Shown: piece after piece, positions 1 to 11,503 of the stretch
Layout of the letters: the number at the start of each line of letters is the position of its first letter
Position numbering within the stretch: the first letter of the stretch is position 1
Assembly (NCBI GenBank): GCA_008477525.1
Contig: SPDT01000002.1
Coordinates: 2,914,001 to 2,978,000, forward strand
Direction: 5' to 3'
Origin: Hypomyces perniciosus
Taxonomy: Eukaryota > Ascomycota > Sordariomycetes > Hypocreales > Hypocreaceae
DNA: 64,000 bases
Translations under genes and position numbers: made by a program
Notes under the pieces: generated by a model
Told to the model about the DNA's origin: nothing
Database searches by the model: none
What the model saw: only the letters and a program-made list of their open reading frames with translations

Positions 1-3000
1 CTTTAATAGTGTATATAATATTTTAAAAATATAATTAAAAGCTTTTAAAAGTATAGCGCTAAAAGTATTCCTTAAAGGTATAACCTTTTATAAATAATAA
101 AAGCAATAAAGATAATATAAATAAAAGGGAGAAAGCAATCTTTAAATAAATTAATAAATTTAACTAATTAATATTAATATTACCTATAATCTAAATAGTA
201 AAATACTTTTAAACTTAAATAAAGTTAAAATAAAAACGCTAATTAAATAATACTATTTACTAAAGCCTTATTTAAAGTAAATAGTTAAATAAAAAGATAA
301 AGCTAAGTTTAACCTTTCTAGGATAAAGAAATCTCGCTAAAGGTTTTCTCGCCTATAATAGGTATATTAATAAAGTTGGCTATATTAAGCAACTAATAAT
401 AGGCTTTGTTAGCGGGATCCTTTATAATTAAATAATAGTTAAAGAAAGATTAAAAGGAAAAGAAAAGAGAAAGAGAAAAAAAAAAAAAAAAAGAATAAGT
501 TATAAAGGCTACCTTCAAAGAGCAGTAATTTATATATAATAAAAAAACCACCCTATACACTAAACTGTATACCTATATCTATAAAAAGACAAAAATAATA
601 CTATACTTTACCTTTCTTTTTTCTCTCTATCTATTTAAATATAATCCTGTTTTATTATAACTAAAATATTACCTTTACTTTAAATCCTACTCTAAAACTA
701 TTTAATTATACCTTTCTTCTTTCTTTACTATAATGCCTTATTTAAAGAAAAACCTTTACCTTTTTATTTTATTTTTCTAGCTTATAAAAAATAAACTAAA
801 AACTCTACTCTTTTACTATATTAGCTAAATATCTTTAAGCTACAGTAAAAACTTCTTTAAACTAAATAAATAAAACCTTACTATTAGTCCTATTATAAAT
901 TAATATAGCCATTAACTATTATAAATCTACCCTTAATTTAATTAATATATTACTAGGTATTTACAATTATTAATTAAAATAATAATTACTTTAAGCTATA
1001 TTTACTATAAAAATCTTATATTAATATTTAACTTTAAAGTAAATAAATAGTGCTTTTATATTAAAAATATCTATAACTTTTTATATAATTTATCCTATAA
1101 ATGATAAGTGTTAAACTTTACTTTAAAAGTAATATTTTTTATAATAGTAAAAGGATTAGCAACTATTAAAGTAGCTTAAGTTAAAATTATAGTACTTATA
1201 AATACTTTGAAAATACCCCTGCCTTTAATTGAATAATAGTTTAAGCTTTTAATATTTTTAATAGACTATAAAACTTTTAATACTTTATTAAAAGATAATA
1301 AACTTTTATAGCATTAATCTATTTCTTTAAATACTAGTATATTTATATTTTTAATAAATATAAATACTTTTATTACTTTAACTTTTATAGATATAACTGT
1401 AAATGCTAAGCGCAGCAGTTCTTTAATTTATAAGCCTATATAATCGAGAAAGCCAGATTTCTTTATTTATTTAACTTTTATATAGTTTTATATATAAAAT
1501 AACCTAGAGCTAATAAATATAGCTATTTAAGCCTGTTTTAAATCCAGTAAATACTCTATAAACTTATTAGCGTTAAATTAAATTAACTAGCAGGACCTTT
1601 AAGCGGGATCTTTATCTCTTTTAGCTTTAAAAAGTATAAAATAATTAACTTAAAGGGATTTAAACTTGTACTTTAAGATTAATATTAATACCTGTACTTA
1701 AAATATTTAGCTCAAAGCTATATAAATATAATTTAAATTTCGCACTAATCTTTAATAGTAAATAAATTTACTATTATAAATTCTAGGATAAACGTTAAAA
1801 ATATCGTGCCTTTTTTAATTAAATACTATTTAATTTAATTAAATTAAAGCTAATAGGCTCCCCTTAAAATAACTTATAAAAGGAATATAATAAAGATTAA
1901 TAGTTAATGCCTAGCTAACCTAAAAGTATTAATAAATAACTTTATAAAAGAGAATAGATTAATTTATTATAATAATAGTCTTTTTTAATAATTAATTGCC
2001 TTTTTACCTTTAAGCATCTAAAAAAGATTTTAATAATAATAGCCAGTACTTAAAATATAATTTCCTATATTAATAATACCTATACCCTTAGCTATATAGC
2101 TAAGCCAGTTGCAGTAAAAGAAAAGAAAAATATTCTCTATTACTTTATAAACAGTTTTAATAGTAAAAAAATAAAATAATATTATTAGCCTAGCAATATA
2201 AGCAGTATCCCTTATAAAAATAATAGCAGGATTAGCAATTAAAAGTAAATTAATACATTTCTTAGTAATACTATAATTTATAAAACCCCCGCTAACTATA
2301 CTAGCTGTCATTAATAATACTAAAACCTTAAATACAGAGTTAGTTTCCTTTAAAGAAAGTAATAGCTTTTCTAATACATTAAAGGATAACTAAAACTTAA
2401 AAGATAAAATTTTTTTAAAAGTTATTACTAAACTTAACTAATAAGCAATTAAAGACAATAAAAAGGCTTTTTTAAAATTAAGCGAAAAAGGGTAAACTAT
2501 AATAGTAGCCTTTATAGCAGTAATAAAAAAACTATACTTTAATATTCCTAGGTTTAATAAATTACAGCCTTAAATATATACTGCAGCTTAACCCTATTTA
2601 AGCTAATAAACAAATTAACTTAAAATAATATTTAAAAATAAGTCTATACACTTATATAAATAATAAGATAATGAATATAAAATAAACAAATAGCAGCTTA
2701 AAATGCCTAGTAATAAAAAAATTAATAAAAAACGACTATTTAATTATAATAATTCTAATAAAAGGGGAATAATTTAATATAAATTATACAGGAATTAATA
2801 ATATAAATGGCAGTAGTTTTACTTTTAATTTTCTTTCCCTTTTTTCTTTTAATGGCACTTTTTCCACTACTTTCCTATATTATTTACATTTTTCTTAAAT
2901 ATTACTATACTAGTATTAAAGGGATTTAATAAAAAAAGCGTTTTATCGAGATTTATTACTTTCATTCGCAAATACTTATAGGGAAAGTTTTATTAAGGGT

Positions 3001-3276
3001 AACTAATATATTTAATATACCTGCGTTTTTCCTTTTACCTTACTTAAAAAAAGTTAACCGCTTATTTAAACAACTACTAAATTAAAAAAGCATAAGAGTA
3101 TAAAGATATATAGATAGATCTAGTTTAATAAAAAGCAACCTTTTCCCCCCCTTTAATATATAACCCTACCTATAAGAATATAGCCGCTAAGGCATATAAA
3201 GGTAACTATTAGTTACTTTTAACTGCTAGCATTATAATTAAATAATCTGCAGTATCTTTTAATCCCTATATTACTT
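1..3276. repeat. Unclassified RIP-degraded repeat
   Basis: No gene or element boundary could be fixed. On the minus strand between about 1,310 and 600 one frame can be followed for some 230 codons, interrupted only by TAA and TAG and never TGA, as expected for a coding sequence whose Gln codons were mutated. A second readable minus-strand piece lies near 300-420. I do not recognise the protein. The 93-codon minus-strand open stretch at 2,030-2,311 vaguely recalls a retroelement protease but is too weak to call. Confidence 0.5.
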
Positions 3277-3395
3277 AATCACCGCTTCGTGGTTCTGTCA
3301 GGAGCGCGGTTCCCGCGCTTAATACCAGTTATTGTATATAGGTGTATGTATGTGTTGTATATTTATTTTGGAGTGCCAATTCCCCCTCGACAAAA
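3277..3395. repeat. Less-degraded repeat fragment before Copia-1
   Basis: A GC-richer island that ends in a short CCCCCTCGACA-like tract directly before the Copia-1 LTR. It probably belongs to an older element that Copia-1 jumped into. The five bases before the LTR (CAAAA, 3,391-3,395) would be the left target duplication, but the right LTR of Copia-1 is truncated, so this cannot be confirmed. Confidence 0.4.
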
Positions 3396-3742
3396 TAGTT
3401 TCCTGTTTATATAGCTGTAAGTCGATTTAGCCGATTTCCTATATAAATGAATTTTGCGGAAAATAAAAATATAGCTATAAACCTAATTCTACTGTTATAT
3501 ACCTATTATTAAGTTAAAGGACTATTATAGAAGATAAAGCATTATTTTATAATTACTTTTATAAATAGTTATATATATATTAGATATTTTATAGCTTTTA
3601 GCTATTAGATTAAATATAATTTAATTGTTTATTTTATTGTTTACTTAACTAGACTTTTAGTTGTTTCTTTATTACTGTATTGTATACAGCTTCTTAGAAG
3701 CTATATATAAATAAGGTTTAGTATAACTTTATTATTTTAATA
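3396..3742 (+). repeat. Copia-1 left LTR
   Basis: A 347-bp long terminal repeat. It starts TAG (a RIP-changed TGG) and ends TTAATA (a changed TTAACA). Its first 240 bp match 9,357-9,637, and its full length matches the reverse complement of 20,352-20,699, which is 348 bp and much less mutated. Confidence 0.85.
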
Positions 3743-3757
3743 GGTTATAAGCCCGGG
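3743..3757 (+). promoter_or_regulatory. Copia-1 primer binding site (half-tRNA-Met type)
   Basis: Directly after the LTR comes GGTTATAAGCCCGGG. Allowing one RIP change, this resembles the GGTTATGRGCCC site that copia elements use to prime from an internal cleavage product of initiator tRNA-Met. Its position immediately 3' of the LTR supports the call. Confidence 0.65.
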
Positions 3758-6700
3758 AGAGTTTTCTTTAGGTCTCTATTAGTAGATTTTTCCAGTAGTT
3801 ATAGCATTTCCCTTAGAGCTATTACAGCATTTATAGCGGGTTTTTATAGTATTTATCCTAATTCTTATATTAATACTTTTAGGATTTTTGGCTACTTAAA
3901 CTTATTTTTAGGCTTTTACTATAAATACTGTTACAGTTATAGTAATACTATTTATATTACTACTACTTTTACTATTTTAATAATCTTTACTATACACTAT
4001 ATAATATATAGTATTATCTCCTATTTCAATAGCATATAGGCCTGATGTTAGCAGTATAAGTCGACCTATTAAGGCTCTTAATAGCCCTATTTCCTTAATT
4101 AAAGATAATAGCTTTGTTTAATAGTAAAGGGATTTATTTATTTAAGTATAGAATATAGAATAAAAGCTTTAGGTATAGAGGGCTTTTCCTGAGACAGTTA
4201 AGGCAGAGTTAAAGGGTTAGAATAACACTATAACTCAGTTAAATAATACTTTAGCTAGCCTAGCTGTTACTATTTAGGTTTTTAATTTTAATAGACTACT
4301 AGTCTAATAGAAATTGATCCTATAGCCTTTATACCAGTGCTAATATAAGCTTTTACTTTTATTCTTATATTAGTTTAGGTTTTATTTATATCTATTCTTT
4401 AACTTTAAAATATTATTTTTACTTTAAATAATAGTTTTATTAAAAAAGCATTAAAAAAAGTCTATAGCTTTCTAGAAAACTATAAGCTAATAGGTCTTAA
4501 TAACTTTAATTAATAGAAATAGTCTTTAAGTATTATACTAAAGGCTATAGATTACTATACTTTTATAGAAAATCCTATAATTATTATTTTTTTATTTAAT
4601 TTAAAATAAACTTTATTATTTATATTAATTAAACATAATTATTACTTAGATTTAAAGCCTAAAAGAAGTATTTTTAATATTAAAAAGATAATATAGTTAC
4701 TTTAATACTTTATAAAGAGATTCCCTTTATAGGGAATTTCATTTATTAAATTATAGTAATTATAAAAGATCTTTAATTAAATTTAATACTACTATTAATA
4801 GCTTATTAACGAAATTAACTATTTTAAAGGTTAATATTAATATATTAGATTAAGTAAATTAATATTTAAATACTTTAGAAAAAACCTATCTTTAATAGGC
4901 TAAAAGAATTAAAAGAACTATTAGATCTAATAAAACTATTAGGCAATCTATTAAAGGTTTTAATATTTAGTTTTTTATAGCAGATATATTAAAAGAGACT
5001 AGGAATTTATTTTTTACTATATATACAGTTAATAAAGCTATAAAGCCTTTTAAATCCTTTAAAGATTAATTAATACCTTTTAGATTTAAAGATTAAAAGC
5101 TAGCTTTTAATTCCTAAAAGAGTAAAGGAAATTAAAAGAGTTAAAAGAATTAAAACTAGAAGTAAACTATAAAGGATACTACTTTTACTAATATATATTA
5201 TCTAGCTACTAGGGAGTATAGCTTAAAAGAACTATTAAAAGAGTTTTCTCGTAAATCTATTAATAGTTTAGATAATAATTAAGATCTTTTATATACTTTA
5301 AACGCTAAAAAAGGAAAAAAGTCTTTTAATCCTTTGAAGCCTTTTAAATCTTTTAAAAAACCTAAAACCTTTAAACTTTTTATTTAAAATAGTTTATTAT
5401 ATAATACTAGATATATAGTTTATATAATTAATTCTAGGAAATAGTATATAGACTATAGACTTAAGAAAAGGGACCTAGGTATTATCTATATTGGCAGGGG
5501 CCTTATTACCCTTAAAGGAATAAATATCGCTACTTTTAATATCTTTAATAAAAATAATAATTATAAAGAGATAAAATTGCTAAATACCCTGTATTGCTTA
5601 TAGTTAAATATAAACCTTATAAATAGCTTAAAGTATTATTAAGTTAAAGGATATATATAGTATAATACTTTCTTTATAAAAACTATATAGCTAATAAAGC
5701 TATTAAATCCTTTAAAATATAGTTTTTTCTTTATAATTAAAGAATATACTATATTATATAGCTATATAAATAGCTATAAAGTTTATAGCTTTATATAGGT
5801 TTAAATCCCTACTATTAGTAAAGAAAAGGCTTAAAAGTATATTATTATTTTAAAAGTAATAGCTTTAAAAAAATTATTAACTAGATTTAGTCTTAGGCTT
5901 ATAAAAAAAATCTTAAAGGAAAAGATTACTTTAAAGTCCTTAAAACTTTAGGCTAAGTAAAGGAAAAAGGGCTTTATATACCTTCATTATTTAAAGAAAT
6001 AAAGGGGAATAAGCCTATAAAGGATACCTTTATAAAGGAGAGGCCTTATATGCCTAAAGAATCCTCTATTATTAAAGATTTAAAAGTTATTAAACTATTT
6101 AAACTAAAAAGAGAGACTATTATTAATCCTAGCTATAAACTGCTAAAGCTAGCCCTTTTATAGTATAAAAGATTAAGTTATATTAATTTAAGTCTATTAA
6201 AAAAGACTGCTAAAATAACTATTAGAATTTTTAACTTTAATTCTATTAAAAAAACCAAATTCTATTACTTAGCGTATAATAAAGGAAAAGCTATTAAGAG
6301 GTTTAATTTAAAGCTAATTCCTAATCTATTGACTTTTCTAGATTATTTAAAAGTTAATACTTTCTTTATAAAGCCAATGCCTTATAATAAGGCCCCTATT
6401 AGTCTTTTAATTATCGATAGAAAATCAAAATATAGGTAGCTATTCCTTTTAAGAGATTATAATAGACCTACCGTTTTAGCTATTATATAAAGCTTTATAA
6501 ATAGCCTTAAAACCCAGTATAATAAATATTTTAAAGAATTCTATTATAATAGCAGAACGGAAATTAATTAGAAACTTTAAACCTAATTCTTTTCCTTAAG
6601 AATTATATATTCCTATAGCAGCCTTTATATTTATAAATAGAATAATTTAATAGAACGCTTTATTAGAGTTTTATTAAATAGGCTTTAGGCTACTATTATA

Positions 6701-9356
6701 GCAGCTAACTTACTATTATATTTCTAGAATTCTATTATTAGTGCAATTTTTAAATTAATTAACTATATAGCTATTACTAATAAAAACTTTACCTTTTATT
6801 AAGAATTATATAAAGACTTAAACCTTAATAAACATTATAAGCCTAATCTGTAAAAATATAGGATTATTAGCTTTTATTGTAAAGTATTTGTTTTATACGA
6901 ATAAAAGGCTAAAAGCTATAAATTAGCCTTTAAGACTAAATTTAGGAGACTGCAAGTAGTTTTAGGTAATAATACCTATCTTATCTATATTCTATTTAAA
7001 TATATAGTCTTTACATTATTAATTTTAAAGCTATATAAAGATAAAATTCCTAAGTTTTAAATCTTAAAGCCTACTATATGTTAGGATAATAAGCAATTAA
7101 AAGGAGAAATAAAGCTAGATTTATTAAATTAAATAGTTCCTAGCTTTTAGGATATTAATCCTTTACTTTTTAACTTTATTCCAAAGGGAGTACCTACTAC
7201 TATTCCCCCTATTCCTATACCAGTTATACAAGACTCTGCAGTTATAAAGGATTTTATAAATATAGATATATCCCACTTTCTCTATAATAGCGTTAAAAAG
7301 CTAGCCTTTCCAGCTACTGCTATATAAAACCTTTAAACACTTAAGTAAATACTTTATAGTTTTAATAAAACTAAATAGCTAGCAGCAATTTATAGTGAAT
7401 TTAACCAGCTAATTAAATAATACACCTTTACTTTTATTAAGTGTAATAGTATTTTTAAAGGCAGGAATCTTATTACTAGTTAACTAGTCTTAAAAACTAA
7501 AAAAAGACTAAAATAATAAAATAGTGAAATTTAAAGCTAGGTTAATTGCTAAGGGCTTTTAATAATTAAAAGGAATAAATTTTCATTAAATATTTGCCTT
7601 AATAGCTATTCCTTTTACTTAATATCTTTTATTAGCTTTAACTACTATCTAAAACTAAGAAATTAAATAAATTAACTTTATTAATGTATTTTTTAATAGG
7701 ATATTTAAAGAAACTATTTTATTTAACTTCTTTAAAGGATTTAAAGACTATACTAGTTAAACTTGCTTTAAGATTAAGTCTATTTTTAAAAAGCTAGATT
7801 ATAACCTTAATATAGATTAGGTTATTTAGTTATAGAAGGCTTTTTATAGCCTAAAATAGTCCCTTCAAGAATAGTAATAGGCTTTATAAGCTTTACAAAA
7901 TAAACTAGGATATAATCCTTTAATTTCTAACTTTACTATTCTCTATAATCTAAATAATAGGATTTTTATTATTACTTATATAAATAACTGTCTTTGTATT
8001 AAACCAGATAAAACAGCTATAGCTTAGTTAAAGCTAGCTTTTAATAAAATCTATACTATAAAAGATAAAGGCCTTGCTTTTTTCTTTTTAAAGGTTTAGA
8101 TAGTTAAAGATAGAAAAAGAGGCTTTTTTTAGTTTTCTTAGAAATAGTATATTATTAAAGCTATAGAGTTTTTTAACCTTTAAAACTTTAAGTTTCTCTA
8201 ATTACCTTTATAGCCTTTTATTTAGCTAATAAAACTATAACTAAACTAAATAAAGCTAATATTAAACTTTTTTAAACTATTATTAGTACTATTATCTATT
8301 TAATAATTTATATTTAAGTAAATATTAACTTTTTAGTTTAATAGCTAGCTAGATAATTTCAAGGCCTTTATAAAGAGTATTTAAATATAGCCTGTAATTT
8401 ATTATAGTATTTAAATAATACTTAAAATCTAGCTATTTAATATATTAGAAAATCTAGTTTTATATTTATTAGTTATTGGAATAATGATTTTACTGGGGAT
8501 AAAGAATTAAGTAAATTAACCTATAGCTATATTATAATAGTTACTAATAAACTAATTAACTGGAAATTAAAAAAGGGCTTAATTATTTATCTTTTTATAT
8601 TAAAAGCAGAGTTTATAGCTTTTATAGAACCTATTAAAGAGATTTAGTGGCTTATTAGCCTATATAAAGAGGTAAATTAACCAAGTAAATAGTTAATCTC
8701 TTTACTTAATAATAGTAAAAGTGCTATTTTTACTTTAAATAACCTTACCCTTTATAATTAAATAAAATATACTTTATTATACTTTAATTAAATTAGGGAA
8801 TAGGTTAAAGATAGTATTATTATAGTTAACTATTTAGAAACTAGTAAAATAGTTATTAATAGGCTTACTAAGCCTCTTTTAGGTTTAAAGTTAAAGAACT
8901 TTATAAATCTCTTTAATTTTAAGTCTTTACTTAAAGTATATATTTAAGGTTTTTACTTTTTTTATAGCTATTAACTATTTTATAAATATTAATTATCTTT
9001 ATTATTTTTATTTTTAGCTATATTAGCTATCCTTTTTATTTTTTATATTTTAGTTATTTTCCTATCTTTAAATCTTATATTTACTTTGAAGTTATATAAA
9101 ATAGTATTTATTTTAAAGGGAGTATTAAAAAAAAGGGCTAAAAAGTAAAGATTTCAGTATATCTAAATAACCTTCTTATTTTAGCTAGACCTAGAATTAG
9201 GCTTAACGCTAAGACTAAGTTCTTAAAGGAACTTTAGTGTAAGTCAGGAAATTTCTATTATCTTTAATAATAATAATTAAGCTAAGACTAGCTACCTTAT
9301 TTACTTTAGATTTAATATACTAGGCATAATGCCTATTATGAAAAATCTGATTAAAA

Positions 9357-9637
9357 TGGTTTCCTGTGTATATAGCTGTAAGTCGATTTAGCCGATTTCC
9401 TATATAAATAAATTTTGCGGAAAATAAAAATATAGCTATAAACCTAATTCTGCTATTATATACTTATTTTTAGGTTAAAGGACTATTAGAGAAGATAAAG
9501 CATTATTCTATAATTACTGCTATAAATAGCTGTATATATACTAGATATTCTATAGCTTCTAGCTATTAAATTAAATATAATTTAATTGTTTATTCTATTA
9601 TTTACCTAACTAGACTCTTAGTCGTTTCCTTATTATA
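9357..9637 (+). repeat. Copia-1 right LTR, 3' truncated
   Basis: Starts TGGTTTCC after an A-rich and palindromic tract (AGGCATAATGCCT, about 9,332-9,344). It aligns to the left LTR up to the TTTCCTTATTA region and then runs into unrelated AT-rich sequence, so the LTR end and the right target duplication are missing. Confidence 0.8.
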
Positions 9638-10116
9638 TATATTAATTACAGTATATAACAGCCTATACATCCTGGTAAATATTATAAATTAAAGACTTAA
9701 AATTAAAAAAGGTAAAATATAAAGAAAAGATTATAATAGACCTATAAAGCTTTGTATTTATCCCTATAACTATTAAAATACTAATTAAAAGGAAACATTT
9801 ATTTTTTATTTTAGTCTTTTAATTATGTATAGTTAAAGTATATTAAAACTTTTTATATATTTTAAAAATAAATACTAAATATACTTAAACAGTAATATAT
9901 ATAAAATAAATAATAAAGATATTAAGTAATATTAATAATAATATAGCTTAAAAGTATTTAATTTCTAATATATAAAAGGAAAATAAAGGTTTTTTACTAT
10001 TAACTATATTATTAAAAGAGGGAGGTAAATTAAAGCCTTTTTAAAAACCTTTAAATAAATAAAAAGAAGCTAAACCCCTACTATAAAAAGAACCTATAAA
10101 GCTATACTTTAAATTA
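9638..10116. repeat. Unclassified AT-rich sequence
   Basis: Lies between the truncated Copia-1 LTR and the Mutator-like element. No gene, terminal repeat or recognisable protein motif was seen. Confidence 0.4.
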
Positions 10117-10216
10117 AAGTAATGCTATTTATATAGATAAAAATTGCTATTTATACAGATAGTCTATGCGCTACCCGCAAAAATCTCCCTACAGCTCCTT
10201 ACACTCTGTAACTTAA
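10117..10216 (+). repeat. MULE left terminal inverted repeat
   Basis: A 100-bp repeat that pairs without gaps to the reverse complement of 19,953-20,052. It contains an internal direct repeat of the unit TGCTATTTATAYAGATA. About one mismatch in ten occurs, and all but one are transitions, as RIP would produce. The right copy begins GAGTTGTGCT when read inward. Confidence 0.9.
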
Positions 10217-10529
10217 ACTATAGTAATAATACTACTACAATAATATTCTCAGCGCTGTTAAAATAATAGATATCCCTATTAACCCTTTATTAACTTGGTT
10301 TAAAGAGATAATTAGCTTTAATCTTATTAAATGCTTTAATCTTAATAGTAAAAACTATAGCCAGCTACAGTTGCCTTTAAAGCTGCTAGATTTACTTAAA
10401 CCTAACTATAAAATCCTACCTTTACTATTATCTCCTTTATTTAATTCTTTTAATAACTTAATCTCTTTCTTATAGGATTTCGTTTTTAATAATAGCGCAG
10501 CTATTATTATTAAAAGTAACTCCTTACTT

Positions 10530-11224
10530 TGCAAGGTAAATAAAATTATAATTAAAATATACTATAACCTTTATTACAATTATTTTAAAAAGTTAACTTT
10601 TATAAGTATTAGTATATAAAAGCTATTAATATAAAAGATTAACTGCCCCTTTAATTTAAAAGCAATAGCAATAATAAGATTTAACTAAAAGTAGTTTATT
10701 GCATTAACTGCTATTTATATAATTACCCTTTATCTTTTAACCCTTTTGCCTATATTATATATTATTAGCGAATTTAAGACTAGCTTATATTTAAGTGTTA
10801 CCTCTTTAAGTATAAAGTATTTCCTGCCTATCAAATAATTAATATTATTAAAGATTTAAATCCTGCTAATTATATATTCTTTTATTAAAGATATCTATAA
10901 TAACTATTAAAAGATTTATAAAGAAGGTTTTAAAGGCTTTACAGTAACTTAAACTTAGATTAAATACCTTTAAAATAATTATTTTTATTACTATATTAAG
11001 TTTTATCTTAAAAATAAAATTAAAGGAGTTTTTTAGATATATTTATAGTATAAAATAATATAAAAGTAGTTCTTTAAAATATTAAGATTTAATAATATAT
11101 AAATAATTAATAGATTTCATATATATTTATTTTAAGTAACTAGTATTATTAATTAAAAGTCTATTATTAATTTTGCCTTTAACTTTATTTATATAAAAAA
11201 AGAAGATAGCTTTTAATAGCTTTA
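10530..11224 (+). pseudogene. MULE transposase, N-terminal half (RIP-degraded)
   Basis: Reading through in-frame stops near 11,070-11,224 gives a pattern of the type NRF-x-P-x-x-QVTSxxN then a stretch ending F-IxxEKEDSFxW. This is the segment that in MULE transposases follows the first catalytic Asp and precedes the second. The frame is cut exactly where Copia-2 inserted and continues at 18,359. Further upstream the frame is too decayed to follow with certainty. Many TAA/TAG stops, no possible product. Confidence 0.65.
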
Positions 11225-11488
11225 TATTGGGTTAAGTAGGCCGGGGCCCTACCGCTTATTAGCGCTAGGGAGCTCTTATCTGCTATATAAGCAGATACGA
11301 GCTGACACACATATCGCATAAGCGATGTGTCAGACTATGCAGGCGCTTACAGCGCCTGCATACAGCTTCTTCTTTGTGTTAGCTATATATATATATAGCG
11401 AGGCCACTACGGTATATTCTCTTTTATAAAATCAAGCTTCGTTTCCTATCTCTTTATACTCTATATAGCTGTGCCGCGCTCTGCTATA
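11225..11488 (+). repeat. Copia-2 left LTR
   Basis: A 264-bp LTR, RIP-changed start TATTGGG (from TGTTGGG) and end CTGCTATA (from CCGCCACA). It contains three successive hairpins within the first 140 bp: an ATCTGCT stem, a GACACA...TGTGTC stem and a TGCAGGCGC stem with loop TTACA. Confidence 0.9.
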
Positions 11489-11503
11489 GTTATAAGCCTA
11501 AGT
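11489..11503 (+). promoter_or_regulatory. Copia-2 primer binding site
   Basis: GTTATAAGCCTAAG directly follows the LTR. Reversing C-to-T and G-to-A changes gives a match to the GTTATGAGCCCA half-tRNA-Met site typical of copia elements. The copy at 28,073 has the same motif with one fewer change. Confidence 0.65.

Larger units (their letters stand above)
3396..9637 (+). mobile_element. Copia-1: RIP-degraded Ty1/copia retrotransposon
   Basis: Two direct repeats, 3,396-3,742 and 9,357 to about 9,637, share the same start and flank a 5.6-kb interior. The interior begins with a sequence matching the half-tRNA-Met primer site used by copia elements. Ghost protein motifs appear in copia order: an integrase-like tail near 6,590-6,680, a reverse-transcriptase motif resembling YxLKQS near 7,850-7,880, and an RNase H motif of the type KAEFIAF near 8,600-8,640. 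All frames are riddled with stops. The right LTR diverges after about 9,637 and lacks its last 70 or so bases, so the element is truncated. It is dead by RIP. Confidence 0.85.

Noticed and set aside
2030..2311. Minus-strand 93-codon open frame as a gene
   Set aside because: It lies in RIP-degraded sequence; a vague protease resemblance is not enough.
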